64,000 nt of DNA from Antitrichia curtipendula (Eukaryota; Streptophyta; Bryopsida; Hypnales; Leucodontaceae), in assembly GCA_951230915.1 (NCBI GenBank), contig OX579634.1, positions 46,761,570 to 46,825,569 on the forward strand, read 5' to 3'. The translations under genes were made by a program, and so were the position numbers. The notes under the pieces were generated by a model, which was not told the origin of the DNA, ran no database searches, and saw only the letters and a list, made by a program, of their open reading frames with translations. Positions 10,246-23,279 of the stretch are shown one piece after another (within the stretch, counting starts at the first letter, position 1; each line of letters begins with the position of its first letter).

Positions 10246-13200
10246 ATGGCGCAGAAGGCGACTGCACCCAAGAAGGCCAGCACATGGGGATCATGGAGCA
10301 TCTCCGAACCCTCATCATCCTGTTCCTGTTCCACCTTCGCAGTCATAGTCTCTATATTCACCTTCGTAATCCTGCTACAATCACTTGTAACTAGCCAAGG
10401 CAAATGCATCTCCAGATCAGTTCACAACTTATCAACCATGGTCACCCATTCCACTCCCAATCCTCTTCCCCCTCCTTCACACAAGCCTCTCCATTCCCAA
10501 CACCCAACCTCCCTTTCCAGAGTAGTATTCGCCATAGCCGGAGCAGCGAAGAACTGGCCCAACAGGAAACATTACATCAAGCGTTGGTACAACATGGGCA
10601 CCAACAACATGGGCAACAACAGCAGCAGCAACAGCAACAGCAGCAGCACAAGGGCCATTGTGTGGCTAGACCAAGAGGTGAACGGCACCTGGGACCACGA
10701 CGCCCCTCCTTTCAAAATCTCAGAAGACATCTCGAGCTTCCCCTTCAATTTACGAAGGAGAACTGCCACGAGAATTGCAAGAATCGTCTCGGAAACGTTT
10801 CGTTTGGGACTGTCGGACGTGGACTGGTTTGTTATGGGAGACGACGACACCTTTTTTCTTCCGGAGAATCTGGTGCATGTGTTGTCGAAGTATGATCCTG
10901 CGGGGATGTATTATGTGGGCAGCAACTCGGAAACGCACACGCAAAACCTGCTGTTTTCGTTTAACATGGCGTTTGGTGGAGGCGGGTTTGCTATCAGTTA
11001 CGCGTTGGCAAGGGAGCTTGCCAAAATGCAGGATGGTTGTCTGGCCAGGTATGGTGTTGGACGTACTCCTCCTTCTCTGCTGACACAGTCTGTACTTGCA
11101 CATTTTCTGGATCATGTCGTTAGTGCAAAAGAGCAGCTTAGGAAATGACTCTGGGATGTTGTAAGAATCGTGAGGCACCATGTTAAACTTGTACGCCAAT
11201 GTAATAAAAAAGGTTTGAGTTTTTTTGGTCTTACACTCACTATGAGAAACCAATGTTTTTTTATATCTACGCAGAAGGATTTTGTTGGACATTCAATGTA
11301 ACATGACATTTTTTTATGTCAACAATGACATTTAATGTAACATCAAAGATTGTTATCCAAAGTAACAACAATCTTTGATGTTACATTGGACGTCATTGTT
11401 GACATAAAAGCATGGGTTATTACATTAAATGTCCAATAAAATCTGTCTACTTAGACACGGGTTTCTTATAGTGACACTCCTTCTCTCTAACACTATCACT
11501 AATCACATATTCTTTGGATATCACTAGTGCAAAGAGCAGCTTTGAATGACATTGGGGTGTTGTTTTTCATGTGGTTGTAATGTATTGAACAGCATTAGTA
11601 ATGCTGCCTGGTGCAACAAAATTCAACTGTTGTTTTGATTTGTTCTATCATTTTGCTGTTATAACTGTGATGCTCAAAGCACATGCATCCACTTCTGTAT
11701 CCACAAATTTTGTTGTGTTGTGCATCAAGTGAGAAGAAGGTTGAGAAATGAAAAACAGGATATGATGTAAGCATAGATTTGCATGGACTTTATTTGCACC
11801 TAGTGTCTCCTGAATGAACAGGAATTTGATGGAAGAAATGATTTGATGTCCACTTACGTCATGTTTTTTTATTGACAATCTTTGGGGCGTGGTTGTGGAC
11901 AGATACCCAGATTTATTTGGCAGCGATGAGCGTATATTTGTGTGCATGTCAGAACTTGGGGTTCCCCTCACCAAAGAGCTGGGCTTTCACCAGGTGCGTT
12001 TTTGTTTTTTTAGGGTTCAGGGTTTAGGTCTTCACTTCTCCAAGAAAAAATGAACAAACCTATTTCAACGCTTTATAACAATTGCATCTGGTCCACGTTA
12101 TTGACTTGCAATTCTACTTTGAAAACCTATAATTTATTTAAATGCTTTCAGGGTAATTCATGGATCCAAGTTACAGTCCTGAATAAGGTAGTCTGCTCTT
12201 AAAGCAACCATTTAAGAGTCGATTGCATTTTTGAGGAAGTTAAAGTCCTTGAAACAATTTTCGGTAATTTTTTGTAGGAAAAAGAATGGAATTGGCATCT
12301 AACCAAAATTGTTTCATATTTTTGGGACCTTTGTGGAATTAGTTACAAATTTTTTAAGTCAAAATGTAGTGGTCACTAAAAGCAACCACCTCTTGAAATG
12401 TACATTGTTGGTACATTGAAGAAAGCAAAATGTACCTTTGTGTTATGATTGCTTTTAGAACATGGCCGTTAAAGCAGACTATCTTAATCAGAACAAGTTC
12501 TTAGATAAATATTGATTTGGGAGGCGCTTGATTTTCATGTAGAGTTTTTTTACTAATGGTTACTACAATAGAACTTCTAATAAACAACACTTTCTAAAGT
12601 AATATTGATTGTTGGTCCCAACCCTAGTCCCATATAAATGTCATTAATGCAAATGATCCTTCCTTACTGTAATAACCTCTCTAATGTAATGTCAAATCGG
12701 TCCTTGCCCTACTACTTATTAGAAGTTCTATTGTATAACAAAAGATGTCTTTTGAAGTTGGTTAGTAGATATAAGTTCATATCATGAACTCTACCTTTGA
12801 AAGAAACTACAAAAGATATCAATTGCCATCTTTGTTTATGTGGTATATTTAGTAGAACTGCCTCCAACAAACATTTCAATTACGCCAGTCTTAGGACCAA
12901 ATTTTTTGTTCTTGTCGTGTTTTTGGGCTATAGATGGACATTCGCGGAAATGCAATGGGTATGCTAGCAGCACATCCTCAAGCTCCACTTGTGAGTATAC
13001 ACCACATGGACATCATCTATCCCATCTTCCCTGGCCTCACAAAATATGCTTCAATAGACCATCTTCTTGAAGCTGCCAAGGTGGAATCCGCTAGTGTTTT
13101 CCAGCAATCAATGTGTTATGCACATGGCCAAAAGTGGTCCTTTTCCATCTCATGGGGTTATGTTGTGCAAGTCTACAAAGGCTTTCTAGCCCCACGAGAG

Positions 13201-14687
13201 TTGGAAATTCCATTGCGGACATTTTCTACCATCAAAAGAGGAAATGGAAAAGCTGAGTTCCCCTTCAACACTCGGGAGGTTCCTAGGGAACCATGCAAGC
13301 AACCTGCTATGTTTTACATGAAGTCTGTACATGGACCAAGTGTTAATACCCAAGGTTTGTTGGAAAGTATATATCTAAGGAATGAAGACCTGAAAATAAC
13401 AAGACCATCATGTGATGGGGACTTGAAACCCCTCAACACTATACGACAGATCACGGTTTTAAAGAAGCCAGTTGCTAATTCTTGGTTTCAGGTACTATTT
13501 TCTTACCAATGGACGTTGACTCTACTAATTTTTTGAAGAAACTCTATTTTGTCTCTAAAATTATGATTGTCATATGTCATTTTTACCTTGGTAGAGACAC
13601 GTTTAAATCCCATGTAGAAACTATATTGTAACCATGATAAAGATGGAATAGAGCCCCATTTGTATGTTTTAGTAAACACTTTCAGCCATAAAAACCTCTC
13701 GTGTAACTTTATTGAAGTCAGAAAAGAGGAAGAGAGTTTAGAGTTAAATCCTTTTTTTTTTGAAGAGATACACATCTCTAAGCCTCATGGTCTTGATTTA
13801 AGTTGAAGGAGAGGATTATGTCTAATGATAATGTTCTCATAGGTCTTCCAATCTTCAACCAATTATCTAATACATGTTTGTTAAATGGTAGATTTCAATA
13901 AAATGTGGTGTACCTATTGTCACCCAACTTAAACTTGAGAGCTATACCAATCCTAGTAAAGGCACTTGAAAATCCTTGTTTTTAAAGCTTTTGGAAATTG
14001 AACGGTACATTTTTGCATTGTGAAATGAAAAGTGGCGGGGTTTGCAATAAGGTCAAATAATCCATTGTAGTTAGATGACCCCATAGTGGACACCTAGGGA
14101 ATGACCCCATTATGTTTTTTCCAATATGCAAGATTTTGGCCACAGTGCATGTCTTACATGACAATAATGGAGTGTTTAGTAACCTCATTAGGAACTTCCA
14201 ACTTTTTAGTGTGAACGCATGGTAAGAATTGACTTTTTTAGGCCTTCCATGTTAGAAAATATTACGACTGCTTTAGGTGAACAAGATGAGCATCATGGAT
14301 TCAGATTATTTGTTGGCTCTAGGGTAGAGTCTACAAACTCTTTTGGACCATGATGTACTTAAAACTTCAAAACTTCATAGCAAATCCATACTTTGTCAAA
14401 AAAAAAAAAAAAATTTCTATTGCTCTCACTGTTTCTCACACTTCTCTTTATTTGGGAAAAAGAATTGAAAAAAGCCAAACTCCTAATTCTGACCACAATG
14501 GGTTGTTTTACCTTAATGCTTGTTAATATTCGTGTGGGTCTAACATTTTCTTTTTTCTTTTTTTCTCAAGCAGGTGCCTCGCAGATCCTGTTGCCGGGTG
14601 AATTCTTGGAGCAAGGACTCCATAGAATTGCAGTTAACTGATTGCCAGGCTGGCGAAACTCTACTGACTAGCAGCAGCCTCCATTAA
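10246..14687 (+). CDS. DUF604 / GT31-like (fringe-related) glycosyltransferase
   Basis: This is a plant DUF604 protein, a family related to beta-1,3-galactosyl/fringe-type glycosyltransferases and expected in the Golgi as a type II membrane protein. Four exons fit GT..AG and phase: 10246-11048, 11903-11993, 12934-13491 and 14574-14687, giving 521 aa, the usual family length. There is a short cytosolic N-terminus, a membrane segment at about residues 31-47, then a Pro/His/Ser-rich stem. The catalytic-type motif WFVMGDDDTFF (GDDDT at 198-202, the DXD metal/nucleotide-sugar site) is intact. Exons 1-3 carry family motifs including FGGGGFAISYALA, GSDERIFVCMSELG, TKELGFHQMDIRGN and SIHHMD. Residues 115-134 form an Asn/Ser low-complexity insertion encoded by an AGC/AAC run. 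Substrate is unknown. Introns 1 and 2 hold MITEs. The start is the only ATG opening the frame. Confidence 0.9.
11238..11473. mobile_element. CACTA-type MITE in intron 1 of the DUF604 gene
   Basis: The element begins CACTATGAGAAACC and ends with the inverse of CACTATAAGAAACC, close to the CACTACAAGAAAA-type termini of plant En/Spm (CACTA) elements. Flanking triplets ACT and ACA suggest a 3-bp target duplication. The interior folds back almost perfectly: TCAACAATGAC and ATGTAACATCAAAGATTGTT are matched by their inverse around 11376-11410. It encodes no protein. Confidence 0.8.
12184..12487. mobile_element. MITE with AAGGTAGTCTGCT-type inverted termini, intron 2
   Basis: The left end reads AAGGTAGTCTGCTCTTAAAGC and the right end is the inverse of AAGATAGTCTGCTTTAAC. 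The interior (GGAATTGGCATCTA, TGTACATTGTTGGTAC) is shared with a second copy at about 38907-39215, so this is a dispersed non-autonomous element. Superfamily is not assigned. Confidence 0.7.
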
Positions 14688-16700
14688 CGACATACGCTAA
14701 TCTGGTTTGCTCAACTGGTTAATCCGTTACCCTACTGAAGAAGATTCACTCAACTTTTTCTTCGACTAATTGCAGAAATGGACAAGCAGGGGAAAAACAA
14801 CAACAACAACTCCTTCCTCCCTTTTTGTGGTTGTGAATGAGAGCATACGTAGATTATGTAAACATAAAAGAGGATAATTAGAAAGAATCTTCACAAACAT
14901 CTTAGTTTGTGCTTATTCTTGGATAAAACCTTTCAATTTGTGTTGGTTTAGTTTAAACGCAAATTATTTCAGTTGCTTTGGAGTTAGGCTAGCTCCATTT
15001 CTCCATCAATGTTGATCGTTAATGAACTTGTTGTGGAGATTTTCAATGATGTTCAAAGTGCAATGAGAATATTTGTACAAGTAGAACCTTTGTAAGTGCA
15101 TGATGCCGGGATTATGAGAGGTTTATGCATTTAGAGAGGCCACAAATATTGTAAACATTTAATTCAGCTTTCCATCTTGAATTACGCACATGTCCACCTC
15201 TTGTCTGCATATTCTCTTATTGCATATTATGCAATAGGAAACAATGCACTAACAGAGGTTCTATTTGTTGTACTTTTGTCCAATTTTGAAGACTTGCAAC
15301 CAAGTCTATATCCATAGGATGATTGAGGCATTGATTCATACCAATAGAAGAGCCACAATATAGTTGTGGCCTCAAATCACAAACTTGCAAATTATTGGAT
15401 GTCAATTATAAGAAACATTTCAATATTACTCGTCTCTGTGACCTCACAACTTTGCTTGGGGAATGCTACTTAGCACAAGAGCATAGAATTTGTAAGCCCA
15501 TGAGCCTCGGAGTCTATATTATAGATAGCTTCTATTGTTATAGTTGTCTATGTTATAGACTCTTTTTGTGTGTATAGTATACCTATGTTATAAACACCTT
15601 CAAATGGTTGTAAGGTACATACCTACAACTAGGTTCAAGGCTTGTAGACTCACGTCTCTGTTCATGTGCTAGTATAGTTGGCTTTGCTTTGAATCTTTTC
15701 TTTGACCATTAAAAGAATCTCGTGTGTGTTTTTGACGTGTTTTTTTAATTTCCACTTGTTTTTATGTTACACTTGATGTTACAACTAATGTCTCAACATT
15801 ATGTCTATTGTTCATTGTTAAACATAAAATAAAGTAGATGTAAAATAAAGGGATTTCTTCTAATGCACTATATTAGCCATGGTACTTAGGGTTTTATTAC
15901 ATTGCCAAATACTTATCACACTTGGATATACTAGAGTCACCAATGGAAAGCTACATACACTCATGAAGCCCTTAGATGATGTTGTTTGGTGCAATTTTTT
16001 CAAATTTTCATATTGATTTGCAAAATCTCGAAAATAAATTTCTGAGTAAAGACTTCTAGGTGAAAGCATGAAACACTTGTATTGTTTTGACGTCACATAT
16101 TGTGTGTCCAACATGTCCTTGTGGAGTAATTAATCCAAATTGATAGCAAAAGGGGATGTCACTTTGACTTTTGAATATAGTTTTTAATTTTTTAATTTTT
16201 TTTTTAAATTAAAAAAAATATTTATTATATAAAATAATTTTTTGTTAATTTGTCAAACTTTCAGTTTTTATGACTTTAAAGTACGTAAAAACACAAATCT
16301 AGATGTCACCTTTCTTGTAGTATGTATTTTTGTAGTAGGCCTTCATCTACCGAAATATAACAATATCAAAATTTATGTCATCTACATTGTTGCAAAAGAA
16401 ACTTTGTTGCTCAAGTAGTTTTAGGCGTGTAAAATCACTTTTTCATGATTTCTTCTGTAAAGTCTCTTTTCCATTTAGTTATTAAGAATGCCTTTTTTCT
16501 TTCTTTCTTTTTTCAATATTTTTCAATAACTTAAAAGTCAATTCAAATTTTCTATTCTCTTGTTTTATAAACTTTCTATTCAGTAAATTTTTGTTAGTCA
16601 AGCTAAAACAGAGTCCCTGAATCGAAATTTACATTTGAATTTTCTAAATTTGATCATCCGTGGTAAATAATAAGTTCCTACCTTTTTGTACAAATTTAAA
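14688..16700. other. 3' flank and AT-rich intergenic region
   Basis: This holds the presumed 3' UTR of the DUF604 gene and AT-rich spacer, including an A/T-only run at about 16190-16245. Short frames look random. A short stretch around 15366 (cctcaaatcacaaacttgca) recurs in similar form near 23540 downstream of the next gene, a minor dispersed repeat. Confidence 0.4.
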
Positions 16701-18634
16701 AAAAAAGGGGGTAGTAGGGGTCAGTTCTCTCTCCCAAGTCGTCTTTCTTGCCATCACCACTCAATCACTGAACTCCATATTATCACGTGCACTGCGGACT
16801 CCTCTGTGTCAGGAGTCTGTGGCATTAAAGAAGCTGGCTGTGACGTTGGCTGCGCTTACCGGATGACGTTACCAGTATGAAAAGCCTACCCAAAAAGGCA
16901 ACAAGAGTGTTAAAGACACAAGATGGAGGATGATCCGAAGACTCCAAGCAGCTCTCTTCCATCCACTTCCACTTGCATTTACAGTTGAAATCCATCGTGT
17001 TTTTTCTAGTTTCTGAGTTCAGTGATCTTCAGGGCACACGCAGATTCAGAACACATTCTTCTCATTTGATTTTCAACTCCTTAATTCAAGCGGCAACTCC
17101 AAAAGAAGTTGCTACGACCTCTTGTTTTCACTTCAAATCTGCACGTTTTGCGACCTTGGGATGTGACTTCTGAACGATTCTTTGAAGAGAAATCTTGGGT
17201 GGTAGTCGGAAGAAAATTTGGGGTTGAATTGGAGGAAGAATTGCACACGTTCTTTTCAGTTTCGGTGACCGAAATTGGGGAGGTATGAACCAGATTTGGG
17301 GGGTTTGTTTGTTGACGTGAGCTCTTGCCCATAATAACCCAGTTAGTGTCTTCGCGTGACCAGAGATTGAATTTTCCGCGTATGGTTGGTTTTGTTTTTG
17401 TTGACGGAGATTTTGGTTTTTGAGGAAGTTTTTTGAGCTTATGGGAGAATTCTTCTTAGCTTACTCCCTATTTTTGTTGTATGTTATTTCTGTGAATTCG
17501 GTGTTAGGGTTGCGGTTCTAGGGTCTGCTAGGTTATGGCTCCTTCTTGAAGCTTTTGGGTGTGTGTTGGTTTTTTTTGGAGATAACTTTTGAGGTTGAAT
17601 TCCAGAGCACCAGAGTTCTGATCATTGTGTGCCTTTCATGGTGACTCAATAAATTCCATTTTTATTTGGTGTGCCTAAGAAGAGATTGATTATGAGCACT
17701 TAAACCTACGATTGTCGTTGTGATCTAGTAATAGCTCATTCTTCGTTTGATTGAGAACATCTTATATATGTTAACGCAATTATAAGCAGAAATTATCATT
17801 TAATTGTGGCTGTATCTGTTGAATTCCTAGTCATGGCAGTTCCGTTATCAGTCTGAAGCCAAATATGCTGACACTCATTAAGCTAGTAGCTTTTCATTTT
17901 GGAAATTTAGCTTATCTTTGGAAATCCCTTGCCTTTCCGCTGGCTGGAGTTCTTTCTGTTATTGGAAATTAGAATGGAAATGTGTCTGTGACGTTTGTAC
18001 CTATTTTCTAGAGATTTCAACACACGAAACTGTGTATTATTTGGATACTGTACGAATAAGTTGCGATTTGTTGAAGTTTGAAGGACCAGGGTGCCAATCA
18101 CAAGCCTAGACTATCTTTAACTATGAGTATCGCGTCTACAATTTATCTCATGGAAGCTTCTTTCGCTGCCATAAGACCTTGAAGTATCTCGTTTCTTGCA
18201 AGTCGTGGGGTTTGGATGACACTTGCATTGCAATTCGGTGACTTATCAACCCACCCCACAAGTTGTTTTCCTAACTTAATGCTTATTTATCTTTTTGTTA
18301 GTGGTCAAACCCTTTCTCTAAACCCTTTCTAAACCCATCCTGTAAGTAAGCTGTGTGTGTTTTGTTTCTAATTGACAGGCAATACACAAGGTTAAATTAG
18401 CTGCTGTGGAATGCTGGACATCCATTTATATTTCACCCTCCATCTAGTCCACATTTTTTGGTAGGGTGTTCTAGGGTTTGCAGTTGAGAAAATCTGATTT
18501 GGGGAGAAGATTCCAGCGCTTGTTGGCACTGCTGCTCGTATCATTAATTTGAGGTTGAAGCTCTTTAGAGAAGGACTTTCTAGCCTCTTTTTTTAAGGAG
18601 GTTTGAATCTAGAGAGCTTCAAAGAGCTGGAAGA
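16701..18634 (+). promoter_or_regulatory. Promoter and leader region of the NAD carrier gene, with a G-box
   Basis: A G-box core CACGTG lies at 16784-16789. From there to the ATG at 18635 the sequence becomes less AT-rich and transcript-like. A strong acceptor (TTCTAATTGACAG) ends at 18378, and a possible donor GAG|GTATGA lies near 17283, so the 5' leader may contain a roughly 1.1-kb intron. Transcription start is not placed. Confidence 0.35.
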
Positions 18635-21600
18635 ATGTCGGATGCGGTGGTGAATGGTTTGGCAGGTGCTGGGGGTGGCATTGTAGCTCAAATCTTAACG
18701 TATCCCCTTCAAGCGGTGAGTGAGACCATGGCTTCAGTTTTATTTATTCTATTATAGAATTCTTTTATGAGATTTTCAGATTATAATGTGCAGTTTACAG
18801 ACATGACCTGTGCGTGCTATCAACAGGTGAATACCAGACAACAGACAGAGCGGAAGGCTAAAGCCAAGAACGCTGCGCAAAATGCTGACGCTGCGCTTGC
18901 TTTTACTAAAGCATATCCAGCACAGACTGTGCAAAGAGGGACCGTTCAAGAAATATTCCACGTTGGTCTTCGATGTGCACGCCCATTCTGCTGATTTTTT
19001 TTAATGGCAATTTACGGGTTTTTTTTTGCTGTCATAATAGTCAATGTTGAGACTTCAAAATTCAGCGCTGCATTTTGATTTGGGCCTTGAGGTTTTAAGT
19101 TTGTGCGCCCGGAATGTCATTTTTTGTCTATCTACTAGAATAAATTCTGTAGTGGGTTGTAAGTGCATTAAGAACGAGCTCGCATTATGGAGTCTAATCC
19201 TCCTCATAACCATAAAAGCGCTCTGAATCTCATACTCTGGATGATGAACAGATTGCTTCAGGCCAGTGTTTTGTCCAGATAATTTCTTATTCATAGAAAG
19301 TGATGCTTGGATCTTTAAAAAACAACCTTACTCTATGACCAATTCGATGATATTGAGGTATATAACATAATCGTACAAAGATATAAGCAAAAGATAAAAA
19401 GCAAACATGTGCAAAATTTCAAAAAAGGATTTGGGCAATAAAGGGTTAACCATTTGAGACTATGTCAAAAGTCAGCTTCAAAATCCTGCATTGACATCGT
19501 GGAATTTTTTTTGCAAAGAGCAGTGTGGGAGGAAACCAGGGTAACTGAGATAGAACTATGCTGTCAATGTCTTTTGTGCTCCCTGTAATTTATCAAAGTT
19601 TCTTTTGGACAGGTCATTAAAATGGAGGGATGGGGAGGGTTATACAGGGGCCTCCGGCCATCGTTACTAGGCACTGCTTTCTCGCAGGTATTACTAACTT
19701 ACCCCAACTATTTTCAACAGCAGAATTCTAAGAATGCATATTAGAACATTCGTGATATTGGAACTTTTGATATATATGAAGTATAGGTTAGCACCTGCTT
19801 GGTTATTAGGTTGTGAAGGTGTGTTGACTAGATTTTGCGGAACTCAGTTAGGTCAACCATGCAGGGCGTGTATTACTATTTTTACCAACTTCTGAAAAAC
19901 GAAGCTGAGGCTCGAGCTCGGAGATCCCAGAAGCTAGGTAATGCTGATGCATCAGTGGGGATGCTAACTTCCCTGGTTATTGCAGCTCTAGCTGGGTATA
20001 AATTCATATCACAATCTACTCTACATGTTTTATATTTGCACCTTTCTTCAAGTTCTGTAATGTGCGTTTTAGTACATGTCCCTCCTCATTACAGACCTGC
20101 ATGACTTGAGTTATGTGTGCTGGTTTTGGAATTCATCTATTGAAAGACCAGGACGCATGTGTTCGGGCTTTGAATGCAATTCCCTTTGAGATAGCGAAGG
20201 ATTTTGGAATCTAGACTACCAGGTTTTTAAAATGCAAATTTGGTGCAGATGTGCGAATGTACTGTTGACAAATCCTATTTGGGTCATCGTCACGCGCATG
20301 CAGGTAGTATCTCCGTTTCTGCTCTATTACTCTCTTTAAACTATTCCTCATTGCAGTTGTGTTTGTTCAACTGTCTTGGGCTTACTTTGCAACACCTGTT
20401 ATTATTAGCTCTGCTGACATCGTTTGAAATACTAGTTTGCACACGTCAATCGGTTGCTGTGATCTCAATACTGAAAATCAGATCATGCTAATGGCTTGTT
20501 AGAAGCACATCGTCCATAGCTTTCCAACAAGCTCTCATTCGACCCAGAAATGAGAAAGAAGTCTGAAAAAATGAATTGTTTGTTGGTCCTCTGTGTAGTC
20601 ATTGGTACCGCACATCTTCAATTTCTTTCTGTGATCTCAACACGTCGAGTTAGGAGGCATGTTATAGCTTATTAGAAGAACATTTCCAACAATATATCAC
20701 TCAAAACATTTGGTTGAGAAATGAGCATGAAATTTTAATTTGAAATTTTGAGGGCAAGCATTGATTTCATCATCTCTGGTATCTCTGGTCACCACGGCCT
20801 TTATATCTGGCGTTCCGATTTAATGTGGTGACTCCTTCAATTTTTTTTCGCTTTGATTATCCAGGGCTTCGATGTTTATTATTTTCGGAATTAGGATATT
20901 TACCGACCAGAGTGGAAGCATGTCTATTTCTCAAGGCTGTCGGTTTATCTTTTTTCCCACGCTTTCTAATGGACCTTTTATGTGGCATGTATTCAACAGA
21001 CTCAAGCACAGGCCCTGGAAAGGTCTTCGAGATATTTTGTGGTACCGAGTGTTGATTCATCGACAACATCGCCTCTCAATTCATCTCCTTCAACTGCAGG
21101 CCACGGGACACTTGACACCGTAATTCCTTTTTAACATCTTTAATCTCTTTCTTAGAGCTATATTTATCATTTTTCACTAATACATAGATTTTCTCAAGTT
21201 CAGGTTTTATTCGTCGATTTACGAACTAGTATTTCTCTCAGAGATAGTACACGAGATGTTGTCCTTTAGAAGATCTGTTCTGTCTTTCGAAAACTCATTG
21301 TTGCTCAGCTTTTAAAATCGGAACTGGATTGTTGGTGTAGTGTAGTTCCTACTCTGGAGATGAACTGTTTTGCTTGTCTTGGTTGAAGGTCAAGGATTTA
21401 TACAAAGAAGCTGGAGTGCGTGGATTTTGGAAAGGCGTTCTTCCTACCTTGATCATGGTTGGTTTGTGCTCATTCAGATGTTTGATTATTTCGATTCTAC
21501 GTTTTTTGAGTTGTTTTTTTGTCCGTTAGGATCTATTAAGGACCCAAGACAAGAAGACAAATGATATATTTCAACTCTTATAGATACAGAAGCAGACATT

Positions 21601-23279
21601 TGGGGCCATCTGGTCACACTTAGGGTTTGATTTTCGGTTCAGAAAGATTAGAGGTTGAGGCCATTGAGTTGCTTCAACATGGATATACTTCCCTTGACTA
21701 TTAGGGTCTGGCTTCATTTGAAAGTCGGTCTATTGTCTGACCTTCTCCTTGTCACTGATGGAGACTTCAAATGTGATGCAACAGGTTTGTAATCCAGCTA
21801 TACAGTTCATGCTCTACGAGGGCATGATGAAAAAGCTGACGGAAAAACGTAAAGTGACTTCATTGGGCTCGAAGCATGTATCAGCGAGCGAGGTATCTTT
21901 GATCATATTTTATTGTGATCTATCCCTTGAGTACATTTTTGATCAATTACGGGTTACTTTTTGGTTCTTGAATCTGAATCTCTGGTGAGGCATGATGTTC
22001 TATTGCTTGATTTGACGCATGAAATGCTGTCTCTCCGTTTCAGTTCTTCTTGCTTGGAGCAATAGCAAAACTTGGGGCTACGGTGGTGACGTACCCTTTG
22101 CTGGTGGTGAAGGTGATTTTTTCATTTCCTCTATCATGTCACATGCCTTCGTACATTCTTGAAAGAAGCTCGTAACGTCTTGGGCCATTAGCAAATTCAA
22201 GGAACGATTGGATGTATCCAAGCTGCTCTGATCTTCTGCATCACCTTTCTTTGATACTCATAGTGAGTTCCAAATTTTTGGAGAAGGAAACCCGTACATC
22301 AATCGCTCCAATAACTCCTTGACAATAGCTCTTGGGTTGATACTTGTGCACAACCAGAAGTAGCACATCATTAAATCTCAACCACATTGATGGATCAGAT
22401 TTAATGTGCTGTGAGTTGTCTTATGTTATGAATCCAGACTCATTGATGGATTACGTTATGAATCCATGCTCAATTTAGACGATATCCTCCGTACTTCAAA
22501 TTTCAATGTATCAGAAGTAGAACGCCTTTGTTGCGGAGCCATTTAACAGAGGCCGTTTAGAGGTCGAGAAAGTTATTCTCTGATGATAAATGTTGGTTGG
22601 TTGGCAGTCTCGTCTGCAAGCAAAGCAGGAGATAGGAGGAGACAAATCTTTGCAGTACACCGGTAAGTAATTTTAGCCTGTATTCATGCTCTATTTTATA
22701 GCAACATAGTGTATCTTTTCTATTTCATGCTCATCCTCACTTCATGATTCATTCGAATTGTGCATTTGAGAATTTCCAACTGCTAATTCCTAAATAACCG
22801 AAAGCGTCTCTCCCATAGTAGTAGGGGTTGAAATGAAGGAAGAAAAAAAATACCAGTAGAAAGAAGGAAGACATGTCCTACATTTTTGAACTGTAGAGCT
22901 ATGTTTTGCAAGTTACTATTATTGCTTCTTTTAAAAGCTTCCAAAGTGGACTATTCTTTTCTTAGTTCAGGCATTAAACGGTGATCGATTTCACTCGGTT
23001 AAAATAGTATCATCTCCGAAAATTCTGCTCTTCCTGTTTCGTAACAAAGGCTTGCTCATTTGTGCTGTGGATTCAGGCACATTGGACGCAATTGTGAAGA
23101 TGATCCGCTTCGAGGGACTGCCAGGCTTCTACAAAGGGATGAGCACCAAAATCGTGCAGAGTGTGGTTGCAGCAGCCATTCTCTTCATGATCAAGGAAGA
23201 GCTTGTGAAAGGAGCTCGTGCATTGGTGAGCAAGCAGGTGAAAATTCCCAAGGTGGCCATATTGAAAGCTGCCTCGTGA
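18635..23279 (+). CDS. PXN: Peroxisomal NAD carrier (mitochondrial carrier family)
   Basis: This is a peroxisomal membrane carrier that, in plants, imports NAD+ (exchanging with AMP/NAD-related nucleotides) to support beta-oxidation and photorespiratory peroxisome function. Eleven exons with consistent GT..AG and phase are 18635-18715, 18827-18961, 19613-19687, 19865-19995, 20249-20303, 21000-21119, 21389-21457, 21785-21892, 22044-22112, 22608-22662 and 23077-23279. They give 366 aa, about 30 longer than I recall for the Arabidopsis protein. All three carrier repeats show the signature (TYPLQAVNTR, TNPIWVIVTRMQ, TYPLLVVKSRLQ), and each half-repeat ends in the G(L/F)(Y/W)(R/K)G type motif. Other PXN hallmarks are the N-terminus MSDAVVNGLAGAGGGI, SQGVYYYFYQ, and GFYKGMSTKIVQSVVAAA. 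The loop after repeat 1 (exon 2) and that in exon 6 (Ser/Thr-rich) are the divergent parts. No frameshift or lost motif is seen. Confidence 0.96.

Noticed and set aside
10404..10895. Plus-strand frame with a poly-Gln run
   Set aside because: It is a frame shadow of DUF604 exon 1. The Gln run is the AGC/AAC microsatellite read in another phase.
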